From NCBI RefSeq assembly GCF_000421965.1, contig NZ_ATAY01000031.1:1-64000 (forward strand): 64,000 nucleotides of DNA, read 5' to 3'. Of the stretch, positions 37,312 through 45,804 are shown in pieces. The DNA comes from Ruminiclostridium papyrosolvens C7 (GTDB lineage Bacteria > Bacillota > Clostridia > Acetivibrionales > DSM-1351). Position 1 is the first letter of the stretch; each line of letters begins with the position of its first letter. The translations under genes and the position numbers were made by a program. Below the pieces are notes generated by a model that saw only the letters and a list, made by a program, of their open reading frames with translations, was not told the origin of the DNA and searched no databases.

Positions 37312-38487
37312 TTAAGCTGTAAGGCCTTTTGGCAGTTTTCCTTCTTTTATCCAGTCTGCAGCTTCTATAGGATCAAATACAGTCCTTATTTTCTGCGGCC
37401 CACTGAAGCTGCGTGCATTTTCCAATACATCAATTATTTCCATTACATGAAGTGCATGGCTCATATCCAAACGGCATTTTCTTTTATGTAAAATAGCATC
37501 CGCGAGTTCTGCCACTCCCTTTGCCCAGTCCACATTCACTTCATCCTTACTTCTGAACTCAAAATCCTCAGGCCTTTCAAATTCGTATTCTTCCTTCTCT
37601 GTTAAATATACATGTGAATTCGCACGGTCTTTTGAATCGGAAGTTATCCTCTTCTGAATATATACTTTTTGCTGAACATCCCAATATAAATCATCGGTTG
37701 TAAGAACACCCTCATCTCCCACAATCATCAGTGAATGATTATGCGGTGCTACTGAGCCTATTGTCAATCTTGCTACCATACCTGATCTGAATTCCAGGCA
37801 CGCTTCGCTGTAATCAGGCCCAAGGTCATCTATTCTGTCTTTGTTTATTTTATTTGGTACAAGGCAGCGGGTGTATGCCTGAACTTCCTTAACAGGCCCG
37901 AAAAATGCCGTTAGTAATGTAAGGCAATACCCTGCATGTTCCAAAAGACTTCCTATCTTAAACTCATTTTCATATGGCCATTCAGTTCCTGTTCTGCTTA
38001 TCCAAGTCCAGTAACGCATATTATGGACAGCACCGTCGTCAAGCTGTGCATATGCAAGAATAGGATGTCCGATTTCTTTGTCTTTCAAGGCTTTCATTAT
38101 TCCCTGTGCGTATTCTCCCAAAACAATACTTGGTGCAGATGCAATGAATAATTTTCTTTCCTTTGCTAAGTTCACCAGCTTTGATGCCTCATCAAAATCC
38201 ATTCCCATTGGTTTTTCAGTGTATACATGTTTATTGGCCATAAGCACTGCTCTAGAAACTTCATAATGACTGTGTGGATTTGTGCAATTTAAAACAATTG
38301 ATATCTCCTTTTCCTTCAGTAAATCCTCAACAGTGCCGAAATGCTTAACTCCATAAAACTTTGCAAACTTTTTTGCTCTGTCAGTATTAATATCTGTTAC
38401 TCCTACAAGCTCCAGTTCCGGGTGGTTCGGTAGTGTTGTTGCATAGTAATTAGCAATATAACCGCATCCTACAATTCCAATTTTCAT
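37312..38487 (-). CDS. Gfo/Idh/MocA-family oxidoreductase
   Basis: 391 residues, longer than and clearly different from the one at 35002. Rossmann start KIGIVGCGYIANYYATTL, family motif TEKPMGMDFDEASKLV (about 94-109), and substrate-domain segment KIGSLLEHAGYCLTLLTAFFG (about 177-197) with the conserved His. First gene of the operon. Its leader of about 104 nt contains the ACCGGTTA dyad (38529-38552), and its promoter is the dyad type at 38598-38646. Confidence 0.88.
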   Translation of the reverse strand: MKIGIVGCGYIANYYATTLPNHPELELVGVTDINTDRAKKFAKFYGVKHFGTVEDLLKEKEISIVLNCTNPHSHYEVSRAVLMANKHVYTEKPMGMDFDEASKLVNLAKERKLFIASAPSIVLGEYAQGIMKALKDKEIGHPILAYAQLDDGAVHNMRYWTWISRTGTEWPYENEFKIGSLLEHAGYCLTLLTAFFGPVKEVQAYTRCLVPNKINKDRIDDLGPDYSEACLEFRSGMVARLTIGSVAPHNHSLMIVGDEGVLTTDDLYWDVQQKVYIQKRITSDSKDRANSHVYLTEKEEYEFERPEDFEFRSKDEVNVDWAKGVAELADAILHKRKCRLDMSHALHVMEIIDVLENARSFSGPQKIRTVFDPIEAADWIKEGKLPKGLTA

Positions 38488-38528
38488 AATATTTAATCCT
38501 CCGATTCTTCATAGTATTTTAGTTTATT

Positions 38529-38552
38529 ACCGGTTAATTCAAAGTAACCGGT
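38529..38552. promoter_or_regulatory. perfect inverted repeat in the oxidoreductase operon leader
   Basis: ACCGGTTA (38529-38536) and TAACCGGT (38545-38552) separated by 8 bp. It lies about 40 bp inside the predicted transcript of the minus operon, so it could be a repressor operator or an RNA hairpin. No T run follows on the minus strand. Confidence 0.45.
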
Positions 38553-38597
38553 GTTTTGTGTGTATTTTTGCAATTCAACGGTCCGTTATTGTTTATC

Positions 38598-38646
38598 ATT
38601 ATAAAGTTACCAATTTGAGTTGGGTAGTTATAACATTTTTATAACC
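38598..38646 (-). promoter_or_regulatory. dyad-type promoter of the oxidoreductase-MFS-oxidoreductase operon
   Basis: The 24-bp element (38623-38646) contains GTTATAA-N5-TTATAAC (38627-38645) and matches that at 30919-30942 in all but one base. On the minus strand TATAAT (38598-38603) follows 19 bp after the element, with no good -35. Same architecture as the avrD-like promoter (18 bp), so both operons should answer to one regulator. Confidence 0.7.
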
Positions 38647-38700
38647 ATATACAATTCAAGCTGTCGGTTTTTACGGAATTATATATAAAAAGCTACAAGA

Positions 38701-38729
38701 AAGTAACCTTTTTGTAATTGTAAAGTAAC
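38701..38729 (+). promoter_or_regulatory. direct repeats upstream of the cell-wall hydrolase gene
   Basis: AAGTAAC occurs at 38701-38707 and 38723-38729, 22 bp apart (two helical turns), each followed by a TT-rich segment. A -10-like TATGAT follows near 38754. Direct repeats at this spacing can be activator sites; no further support. The rest of the 460-bp gap is AT-rich and holds the two dyads listed separately. Confidence 0.35.
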
Positions 38730-38947
38730 TTTAATATGATTTTCTTCTAAACTATGATAAAATATTAATATTCATAATAAAAGTTGTGTATTTTAGGGGC
38801 AGAAATAAACTTACATTTGATACATATATACGGCTATACTCCTATGTTTTAATTCTTTTGGATATTCTTTTGTTTATCTTAATGTTCCTATTTATACATT
38901 CTTTTTTTGAAAATTTCGTAAAAAATGCAAATTGAATTGGAGAGATT

Positions 38948-40582
38948 ATGAATTTAAAGAAGATTAAGAGTTTGATAAGTGATATACCTAAGAAAATTAA
39001 GAATTACAAAAATAAATATCCCTCAAAATATAAATATATAATTATTTCATGTTCAGGCGCTGCAGCACTGGCTCTTACAGCAGCAATCGTTTTCACTCTA
39101 CCACCCTCAAGTTCTAAATTCGTTGCTGCAGATAAACAGGAAAGTACGGCTTCAATATCCAGCCAAACAACCCCACAGAAGTATTCGAAATCCGAGTCAG
39201 AATCAACCGCTTTAACTAAAACATCCCGCGGTATTACTCCTATGAATCCTAAACAAGGAGATGTTATAAAGTCAGGAGTAAAAGACAGTACAGTAACCGT
39301 TATTCAAAAGAGACTTATGGATCTGGATTATCTCGAAATTGACGAACCAACGGATGAATTTGGAGAACCGCTTCAATTCGCAATAGAATTATTTCAGCGT
39401 AAAAATAAGTTACCCATAACAGGTGAAGTTGATGCCAAAACATATGAGCTTTTGCTTTCAGAGGATGCTAAAGCATATACAGTATCTCTTGAAGCTGAAG
39501 GAACTGATGTACAGCAGCTTCAGGAACGTCTGTATGAATTAGGATACATAAATAAGGCAACAGGTTATTTTGGTACAGATACCGACACCGCTGTAAAGGA
39601 GTTTCAGAAAAGAAACGGTCTTTATGATGACGGTAATGTAGGTAAGCAGACAAGAGAAATTTTATATTCGACAAAAGCTGTTCCAATGTCCTTTTATTTA
39701 GGGGACGAAAACAGTGAAATACTTCAATTTAAGCAAAGATTGTATGAACTTGGTTATCTCACCGCAAAACCCAGCGGAAAGTATGATAACGATACAGTTC
39801 TTGCAGTTAAGCGTTTTCAGGAAAATAACGGTTTGATTGCCGATGGTTTTATAGGGCCGGTTACAAAAGATTTGCTTATGTCGGCAGATGCTACTGAAAA
39901 TGCCCTTGATATAGGCGATAGCGGAGACGATGTTACAAAAGTTCAGACATACTTGAAAAAGCTTGGATATCTGAAAGGCGTAACAGGTTATTTCGGCTCA
40001 GACACGCATAATGCTGTTCTTAACTTCCAGACAAGAAATGGTTTGGGACAGGACGGAAAAGTAGGTTCGCAAACTATAGCCAAACTCTTATCCCCTGATG
40101 CAAGAAAATGGACCGGCGGTTCAGGAAGCGGCTCAAATGGTAACAATTCAGGAGGATCAAGTAATTCAGGCGGAGGTAATAATTCCGGTGGAGAAAGCAA
40201 CGGCGGAAACTTTGTAAGTCCAAGCGTTGAGCGACTTATATCAGTAGCAAAATCAAAACTGGGAAGCAGATACGTATATGGTGCAAAAGGGCCTAATACC
40301 TTTGATTGTTCGGGATTTGTTTATTGGGTATTAAAAAACTCAGGAGTAAGGCAAGGTTATATGACCTCCGGAGGATGGGCAGGAAACGGCAGATATAAAA
40401 GGATATCCAGCATGAGCAGTATAAAACGAGGAGATATCATTACATACAACGGACATGTTGGTATTGCATTAGGAGGCAACCAGATGATTGATGCATCATC
40501 AAGTCAGGGCAGAGTTCGTATTACAAACATAACTTCTTCCTACTGGACAAGGAATTTTGTTTGTGCATTTAGAATTTTCTAG
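38948..40582 (+). CDS. membrane-anchored NlpC/P60 cell-wall hydrolase with four peptidoglycan-binding repeats
   Basis: 544 residues. A basic N-terminus and a membrane helix (about 31-51) anchor it outside the cell. Four PG_binding_1 repeats follow between about 97 and 390, each ending in a variant of AVKEFQKRNGL...VGKQTxxxL. A Gly/Ser/Asn linker (about 395-425) leads to an NlpC/P60 endopeptidase domain with catalytic Cys about 454 (FDCSGFVYWVL) and His about 503 (GHVGIAL). It should cut peptide stems of peptidoglycan. The first repeat is the most divergent. Single-gene unit with its own terminator. Confidence 0.92.
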   Translation: MNLKKIKSLISDIPKKIKNYKNKYPSKYKYIIISCSGAAALALTAAIVFTLPPSSSKFVAADKQESTASISSQTTPQKYSKSESESTALTKTSRGITPMNPKQGDVIKSGVKDSTVTVIQKRLMDLDYLEIDEPTDEFGEPLQFAIELFQRKNKLPITGEVDAKTYELLLSEDAKAYTVSLEAEGTDVQQLQERLYELGYINKATGYFGTDTDTAVKEFQKRNGLYDDGNVGKQTREILYSTKAVPMSFYLGDENSEILQFKQRLYELGYLTAKPSGKYDNDTVLAVKRFQENNGLIADGFIGPVTKDLLMSADATENALDIGDSGDDVTKVQTYLKKLGYLKGVTGYFGSDTHNAVLNFQTRNGLGQDGKVGSQTIAKLLSPDARKWTGGSGSGSNGNNSGGSSNSGGGNNSGGESNGGNFVSPSVERLISVAKSKLGSRYVYGAKGPNTFDCSGFVYWVLKNSGVRQGYMTSGGWAGNGRYKRISSMSSIKRGDIITYNGHVGIALGGNQMIDASSSQGRVRITNITSSYWTRNFVCAFRIF

Positions 40583-40598
40583 AATTTAAAAATAGATT

Positions 40599-40628
40599 AA
40601 TACGCTATGTATTCCATAGCGTATTTTT
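40599..40628 (+). terminator. intrinsic terminator after the hydrolase gene
   Basis: ATACGCTATG pairs with CATAGCGTAT around TATTC, followed by TTTTT. Confidence 0.85.
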
Positions 40629-40641
40629 ATTATGTTAATAA

Positions 40642-40668
40642 CAAAAAACCCGCCGGTTTTAACCGACG
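40642..40668 (-). terminator. intrinsic terminator of the dehydrogenase gene
   Basis: On the minus strand CCGTCGGTT pairs with AACCGGCGG (one wobble) and is followed by six T. It faces the previous terminator, so the two converging genes each have their own. Confidence 0.8.
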
Positions 40669-40703
40669 GATAATTTAGGAGTATTATTTATGGAAGAATA
40701 AAA

Positions 40704-41744
40704 TTAGTCTATTTTGATAACTGCCTTTACAACATCCTGCTTGTTGTTTATTACATAGTCAAAAGCATGTGCAACATCATCAAAATCGAATTCATGTGTT
40801 ACTATACCTGTTATATCTATGATTCCCTTTGATATAGCCTTTATAGCTATAGGATATATGTTTTTGTAACGGAAAACTGATTTAATTGTAGCTTCCTTTG
40901 CCATAATCTTTGCAAAGTTAAATTCAATTATATCCTGTGGAGCCAAACCTACAAGAACGATGTTACCACCGTTTTTAACAAGGTACGGTGTCTGTGAAAT
41001 AGTCCTTGCAGAACCGGCAGTTTCTATAACAACATCTACTCCCTTTTTATCAGTGAGTTTGTCTATTTCTGCAAACACATCAGTTTCTGCCGCATTTATT
41101 GTATTGGTTGCTCCCAATTTTTTTGCGTATTCCAGTCTCTTTGGTATTACATCAACTACAGTAATGTCAGTTGCTCCGTTTGCTTTACATGCAAGCAAAG
41201 TAACAAGTCCTATTGTTCCTGCTCCAAGGATAACAACTGAGCTTCCAAGCTTCACATCTCCCTGATTTGCTGCGTGCATACCAACCGCTAAAGGTTCAAC
41301 CAATGCGCCTTCTTTAGTTGTTATGTTATTGGGCAGTTTAAAGCACATATTTTCCGGGAAAGCGATATAATTCATTAATGAACCGTGGTATGGCGGTGTT
41401 GCCAAAAATTCAACATCCGGGCAAAGATTATATCTTCCTGTTTTACAGAATTCGCATTGTCCGCAAGTTATTCCCGGCTCCAACGCAACCTTGTCTCCAA
41501 CCTGTAAGTTTTGCACTCCGCTGCCAACTTCAACAACAGTTCCTGCACATTCATGTCCAAGTATGAAATCTCCGTTCACTATAAAATCACCGATTTTTCC
41601 ATGCTCAAGATAATGCACGTCAGAACCGCAAATTCCTACATACTCAAGCTTTACAAGTACATCCTTTTCTCTGAGCTTTGGAACCTCTATGTCCCTTATC
41701 TCCATTTTGTTTATTCCGGTCATATAAGCCGCTCTGTTTTTCAT
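40704..41744 (-). CDS. zinc-dependent polyol (sorbitol/xylitol-type) dehydrogenase
   Basis: Medium-chain dehydrogenase, about 346 residues. Catalytic zinc ligands in GICGSDVHYLEHG and LGHECAGTVVEVG, structural zinc in CGQCEFCKTGRYNLC (about 91-105), and NAD-binding ILGAGTIGLVTL (about 170-181). The sequence around YLEHGKIGDF is typical of sorbitol/xylitol dehydrogenases. The ATG at 41744 was chosen; an upstream in-frame GTG lies inside the GGAGG site. Downstream of the sugar ABC operon on the same strand but separated by that operon's terminator; it may act on the same sugar or polyol. Confidence 0.88.
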   Translation of the reverse strand: MKNRAAYMTGINKMEIRDIEVPKLREKDVLVKLEYVGICGSDVHYLEHGKIGDFIVNGDFILGHECAGTVVEVGSGVQNLQVGDKVALEPGITCGQCEFCKTGRYNLCPDVEFLATPPYHGSLMNYIAFPENMCFKLPNNITTKEGALVEPLAVGMHAANQGDVKLGSSVVILGAGTIGLVTLLACKANGATDITVVDVIPKRLEYAKKLGATNTINAAETDVFAEIDKLTDKKGVDVVIETAGSARTISQTPYLVKNGGNIVLVGLAPQDIIEFNFAKIMAKEATIKSVFRYKNIYPIAIKAISKGIIDITGIVTHEFDFDDVAHAFDYVINNKQDVVKAVIKID

Positions 41745-41875
41745 AATAAAAACCTCCACACAATATATTATCCTTTAAATTTATATTCAAATCAACTTTA
41801 TTATCAACTTTTATAAAACACTTTAATTAACTTTCTTTTTTTTATATTACACCAAATAATTTAAATATACAATAC

Positions 41876-41911
41876 AAAGATACGTGAATAAAGATTTTTT
41901 CACGTACCTTT
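41876..41911 (-). terminator. terminator of the sugar ABC operon
   Basis: TACGTGA and TCACGTA (flanked by AAAG/CTTT) form a long hairpin immediately after the binding-protein stop on the minus strand; the downstream tract is T-rich but interrupted. Confidence 0.65.
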
Positions 41912-41933
41912 GTATTTTTAATGGTACAAATTA

Positions 41934-42929
41934 TTACTTAATAGCTCCGGACTTCTTCAATATATCTATATATTGCTGTACATTATCTTTATTTACAAGT
42001 GGATTACCGATATCTGTATCAATTTGTTTTTCTCCGCCTGTTAAGAGCTTGTTGCTTGTTTCAAGTAATTTTGTAGCAAGGTCATATGCACTCTGCATAC
42101 AAGTTGAAGTCATTCTTCCTTCCTGAATCAAAAGCAGTGCTTCTGCTGTTCCGTCAACACCATATGCAAGCATGTTTTTGAATTTAGGGTTATCTTTAAC
42201 TACTTCAAGTGCTCCTGCTGCCATGTTGTCATTCATTGAAATAACTGCATCAATTTTATCATTTGACTGTATCCAGTCTTCCATGTACTTCATAGCTTCG
42301 TCTTTGTTCCAGTTTGCAATCTGTTCGCCAACGATTTTTACATCAGGACGTTTTTCAAAGAATTCTTTCTGCCAGCTCTTACGTCTTTCATCAGCGTGGA
42401 AGTTTCCTGAAGGTCCATCCAACACTACAACTTTTGCATTTTGAGGAATCTGCTCTAATGCTGCACGAGCATTTACTCCAGCCTGTTCATATGGATTTGC
42501 GTCTACTGATGATGCTCCTTCAATTCCTGAAATACGAGCATTAGTTGTTATTGCATGTATACCTGCCTTAACCACTTTTTCAACGTATGGTCTTTGAGCT
42601 TCACCGTTATTAGGCTGAACAATAACCAGATCATACTTGTTTGTGATAGCATTTTCAATCATTGAGTTTTCAGTATCGTCATTTGCCTGACCATCGAATA
42701 CATCAAGCTTTATGTCCGGGTACTTCTTTGCTTCATCCTTTACAGCGTTTGCAAGCCAAGCTGCAAATGAGTCAGATTGGGCACGAGCTATATATGCTAC
42801 CTTATAGCCCTTTGAGCTGCTTCCGCCTGAAGATGTTGAATCGGAAGTTTTAGGTGTCCCTGTTCCGCATGCTGCCAGAAAAGTGATTGCCAGTGACATT
42901 GATAGTACGCTAATTAATTTCTTCTTCAT
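41934..42929 (-). CDS. sugar ABC transporter substrate-binding lipoprotein
   Basis: Ribose/inositol-type periplasmic-binding protein (Peripla_BP_4), about 331 residues. Lipoprotein signal ends LAACGTG (Cys about 21), then a Ser/Gly-rich tether. Mature part begins YKVAYIARAQSDSFAAWLANAV; ISMNDNMAAGALEVV is the usual second-lobe motif. Last gene of the operon, which runs ATPase-permease-binding protein. I chose the ATG at 42929 because it gives a proper signal peptide; an ATG four codons upstream is possible. Sugar specificity cannot be read. Confidence 0.9.
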   Translation of the reverse strand: MKKKLISVLSMSLAITFLAACGTGTPKTSDSTSSGGSSSKGYKVAYIARAQSDSFAAWLANAVKDEAKKYPDIKLDVFDGQANDDTENSMIENAITNKYDLVIVQPNNGEAQRPYVEKVVKAGIHAITTNARISGIEGASSVDANPYEQAGVNARAALEQIPQNAKVVVLDGPSGNFHADERRKSWQKEFFEKRPDVKIVGEQIANWNKDEAMKYMEDWIQSNDKIDAVISMNDNMAAGALEVVKDNPKFKNMLAYGVDGTAEALLLIQEGRMTSTCMQSAYDLATKLLETSNKLLTGGEKQIDTDIGNPLVNKDNVQQYIDILKKSGAIK

Positions 42930-43012
42930 CTGTGTGTCCATCCTTTTAATAGATTTTTTATAGAAATAGTTTTTATTATTTAAACAGCAGAGCTGTTTAA
43001 TTTGAATTAAGT

Positions 43013-44029
43013 TTATTTCTTTACTGCTGCTTTCTTGTTTTTTGTATTTTGTTTGTCTTCTATTCTACCAAGTGTACTCTTAGTTCTACGGTTTTTGGAC
43101 TGAATGTCGTATATAACGGCAAGGGCTATAATTGCACCTCTTACAATCTGCTGCATATAAGAATCTACACTGGTGAGGTTCATAATATTGTCAAGGAAAC
43201 CTACTATAAATGCACCGGCCAATGTACCTGTTGCAGTTCCAACACCACCTGAGAAGCTGGTTCCACCGATGATAGCCGCTGTTAAAGCCGTAAACTCATA
43301 ACCTACAGCACCATTTGGAAGACCTGCATTAACACGGGACATGAACAATACTCCTGCCAACCCAACGAAAATACCATTGATTATAAACGCAGTGTACTTA
43401 ACTCTGTGAACGTTGATACCTGATGCAACTGATGCTTCTTCATTTCCACCAACGGCATACAGAGAACGTCCAATCCTGGTGTGTTTCAATATATACCATG
43501 TTACTATTGCCAATGCCACAAGGAATATGATAGGTATTGGAATAACGCCTACAGAACCTTGTCCGAAAACTACAAACTTGTCAAGCTGTAAAATGTTTTG
43601 TCCTTTTGTATAAAGCAGTGCTACACCTCTTGCCATTGTCAGCATTGCCAAGGTTGCAATAAATGGGGGAGCCTTAAAAGTACTGATCATCAAAGCATTT
43701 ATAAAGTTACACACAACACCGGTAATTATACCTACCAACACCGCAACAACAAGTGAGCCTGTTGCTTTATAAGCAGATATTGCAAATACTCCTGAGAGTG
43801 CCAATACGGAACCTTGCGACAAGTCAAGCATTCCTGAGATTATCAATATTGTCTGACCAAATGCAAGAATTGTTGTAACTGCCAACTGTCTTGAGATATT
43901 TGTCAGGTTGCTGGTTGTTAAAAAGTTTGGGTTTGCCAATGAACATATTATGAATAATACAAACAGTACCATAAAAATACTGTATTTCTTTTTTGCCGTA
44001 TTCCATAGGTTATTACTTCTTAAATCCAT
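43013..44029 (-). CDS. sugar ABC transporter permease (RbsC type)
   Basis: 338 residues with eight to ten membrane segments. ILIISGMLDLSQGSVLALSGV is the family signature (normally GxxDLSVGS), and ALTAAIIGGTSFSGGVGTATGTLAGAF is the conserved C-terminal block. A basic tail with many Lys closes the protein. It starts 2 bp after the ATPase gene and is followed by the binding-protein gene. Confidence 0.92.
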   Translation of the reverse strand: MDLRSNNLWNTAKKKYSIFMVLFVLFIICSLANPNFLTTSNLTNISRQLAVTTILAFGQTILIISGMLDLSQGSVLALSGVFAISAYKATGSLVVAVLVGIITGVVCNFINALMISTFKAPPFIATLAMLTMARGVALLYTKGQNILQLDKFVVFGQGSVGVIPIPIIFLVALAIVTWYILKHTRIGRSLYAVGGNEEASVASGINVHRVKYTAFIINGIFVGLAGVLFMSRVNAGLPNGAVGYEFTALTAAIIGGTSFSGGVGTATGTLAGAFIVGFLDNIMNLTSVDSYMQQIVRGAIIALAVIYDIQSKNRRTKSTLGRIEDKQNTKNKKAAVKK

Positions 44030-44030
44030 T

Positions 44031-45543
44031 TTATCTCACCTCATCTGATGTTAAAGTTCCAGTAGCATATTTCATAATGAGCTCCTGGGAAAAATCTTCT
44101 CGTTTAATTTCGCCTGTAACTGCACCCTTTGACATTACATAAATCCTGTCACACATACCTATAAGCTCAGGAAGCTCGGATGAAACCATTATTACTCCCT
44201 TACCTTCCTTTGCCAAATTTGTCATTAGTTTGTATATTTCAAATTTAGCACCTACATCTATACCTCTTGTAGGTTCATCCAGTATAAGAACATCCGGGTT
44301 TCTTATCATCCACTTTGCCAATAAGACTTTCTGCTGATTTCCGCCGCTTAATGAAGCAATAGGCGTTTCCAAAGTAGGAGTTTTTACCCTCATTTTCTCG
44401 AACATATCTGATACAATGTTTTGTTCAACTTTCTTGTGATACCGGAATCTGTAAAATACCTTCTGAAGAAATGCCAATGTTGTATTTTCCCTTACTGATC
44501 TGACTGGAATAATACCGTATCTTCTTCTGTCTTCTGATAGCATTACCAGTCCTTTTTCAATAATCTGTTGTACATTTTTGACTTTGACTTCTTCTCCCTT
44601 GATATTAACTGTTCCTGATGAAATAGGGTCCAGTCCGAAGAGCGATCTCATAACTTCAGTTCTTCCTGCCCCCATAAGTCCGGCAAAACCAATGATTTCG
44701 CCCTTTTTCAGGTGGAAGCTTACGTCATGGTAAACGTTTCCGTTACTTAATTTCTTAACCTCAAGTAACTTTTCTCCGATTTTGATTTCTTCCTTTGGAT
44801 AGGTGTTGGTCAATTTTCTTCCAACCATTAACGCGATTACGGTTTCAATGTCAAGTTCTTCCTTCGGATGACTCTCAACAACTGTTCCGTCTCTGAATAC
44901 TGTTATTTCGTCAGCTATCTGGAATATTTCGTCCAGTTTGTGAGAAATATAAATGATGCAAACTCCCCTGGCTTTCAGTTCTTCAATTTTTTTAAAGAGC
45001 TTCTCAACTTCTTTTTGCGTGATGGCCGAGGTCGGTTCATCCATGATTATAATATCGGAATTGTATGATATTGCCTTTAAAATCTCTAACATCTGGATAT
45101 CGGAAACCGTCAGATCCTTTAACAGTGTGGTAGGTAAATAAGGCAGATTTTCCTTTTTTTAATAATTCCTTTGTACGCGTTCTAACTTCTTTCCAGTTTA
45201 CATTACCAAATTTGTTGACTGGCAGGTTGCCTAGAAACAGGTTTTCCTCTACCGTCATTTCGGGAACGTAGTTCATTTCTTGAAAAATCATTGATATACC
45301 AAGATTCCTAGCCTGTATGGGATTATTGATTTTCACAGGTTTCTCATCAATGAATATCTCACCGCCGTCGGGTTGATAAATCCCGTTAATGATTTTCATC
45401 AATGTTGATTTTCCTGCTCCGTTTTCCCCACACAATACATGCACAGTACCTTTTTTTACAGTAAAATCGATTTTATCAAGAGCTTTAACCCCTGGAAAGG
45501 ATTTTTCAATTTGCGAAACTCTTAGCTTAATGTTTTTGTCCAT
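44031..45543 (-). pseudogene. sugar ABC transporter ATPase (RbsA type), interrupted by a +1 frameshift
   Basis: Double ATPase of a ribose-type importer. The first frame (from 45543) has Walker A CGENGAGKSTLMK and runs off frame after RTRTKELLKK. The second frame resumes as ENLPYLPTT...LTVSDIQMLEILKA and holds Walker B IIIMDEPTSA, the second cassette (FAGLMGAGRTEV, LSGGNQQKVLLAKWM, LILDEPTRGIDVG). The total is 1513 bp, one over a multiple of three. Removing one A from the A7 run at 45154-45160 restores a normal protein of about 503 residues. Mutation, RNA-polymerase slippage on A7, or sequencing error are all possible; the rest of the gene shows no decay, which favours error or slippage. Confidence 0.85.
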
Positions 45544-45654
45544 TTCCTTCCCCCATAAGTTTTCTTGTATAAAAACCCTATAACACTTATTACTATAATT
45601 ACCATCTTTCATCGACCGATTTATATAAGACTTTTATAAATTACTTTTAATAAG

Positions 45655-45682
45655 ATTATATCGTATAATTAGTAAAAGTCAA
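45655..45682 (-). promoter_or_regulatory. promoter of the sugar ABC operon
   Basis: On the minus strand TTGACT (45677-45682), 16-bp spacer, TATAAT (45655-45660). The leader to the ATPase gene is about 105 nt. Confidence 0.65.
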
Positions 45683-45710
45683 CATAAAAAATTAAAAAAT
45701 TTCAATTTAA

Positions 45711-45731
45711 TTTTAGTACATTTGTACAAAA
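45711..45731. promoter_or_regulatory. candidate ROK-regulator operator upstream of the sugar ABC promoter
   Basis: TTTTAGTAC (45711-45719), ATTT, GTACAAAA (45724-45731): an interrupted palindrome about 30 bp upstream of the -35. The left half with its spacer, TTTTAGTACATTT, recurs exactly at 47112-47124 upstream of the gene at 47205, on the other side of the ROK gene. Confidence 0.4.
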
Positions 45732-45748
45732 GGTAGAAAAATGTATTT

Positions 45749-45788
45749 AAAAATGAAAGGCAGCAATATGCTTATACATACTACTGCC
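45749..45788 (-). terminator. terminator of the ROK regulator gene
   Basis: On the minus strand GGCAG/CTGCC with an inner GTATG/CATAT stem, followed by TTTCATTTTT. It lies just after the ROK stop codon. Confidence 0.55.
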
Positions 45789-45804
45789 CCTATAAGAATT
45801 GCTT

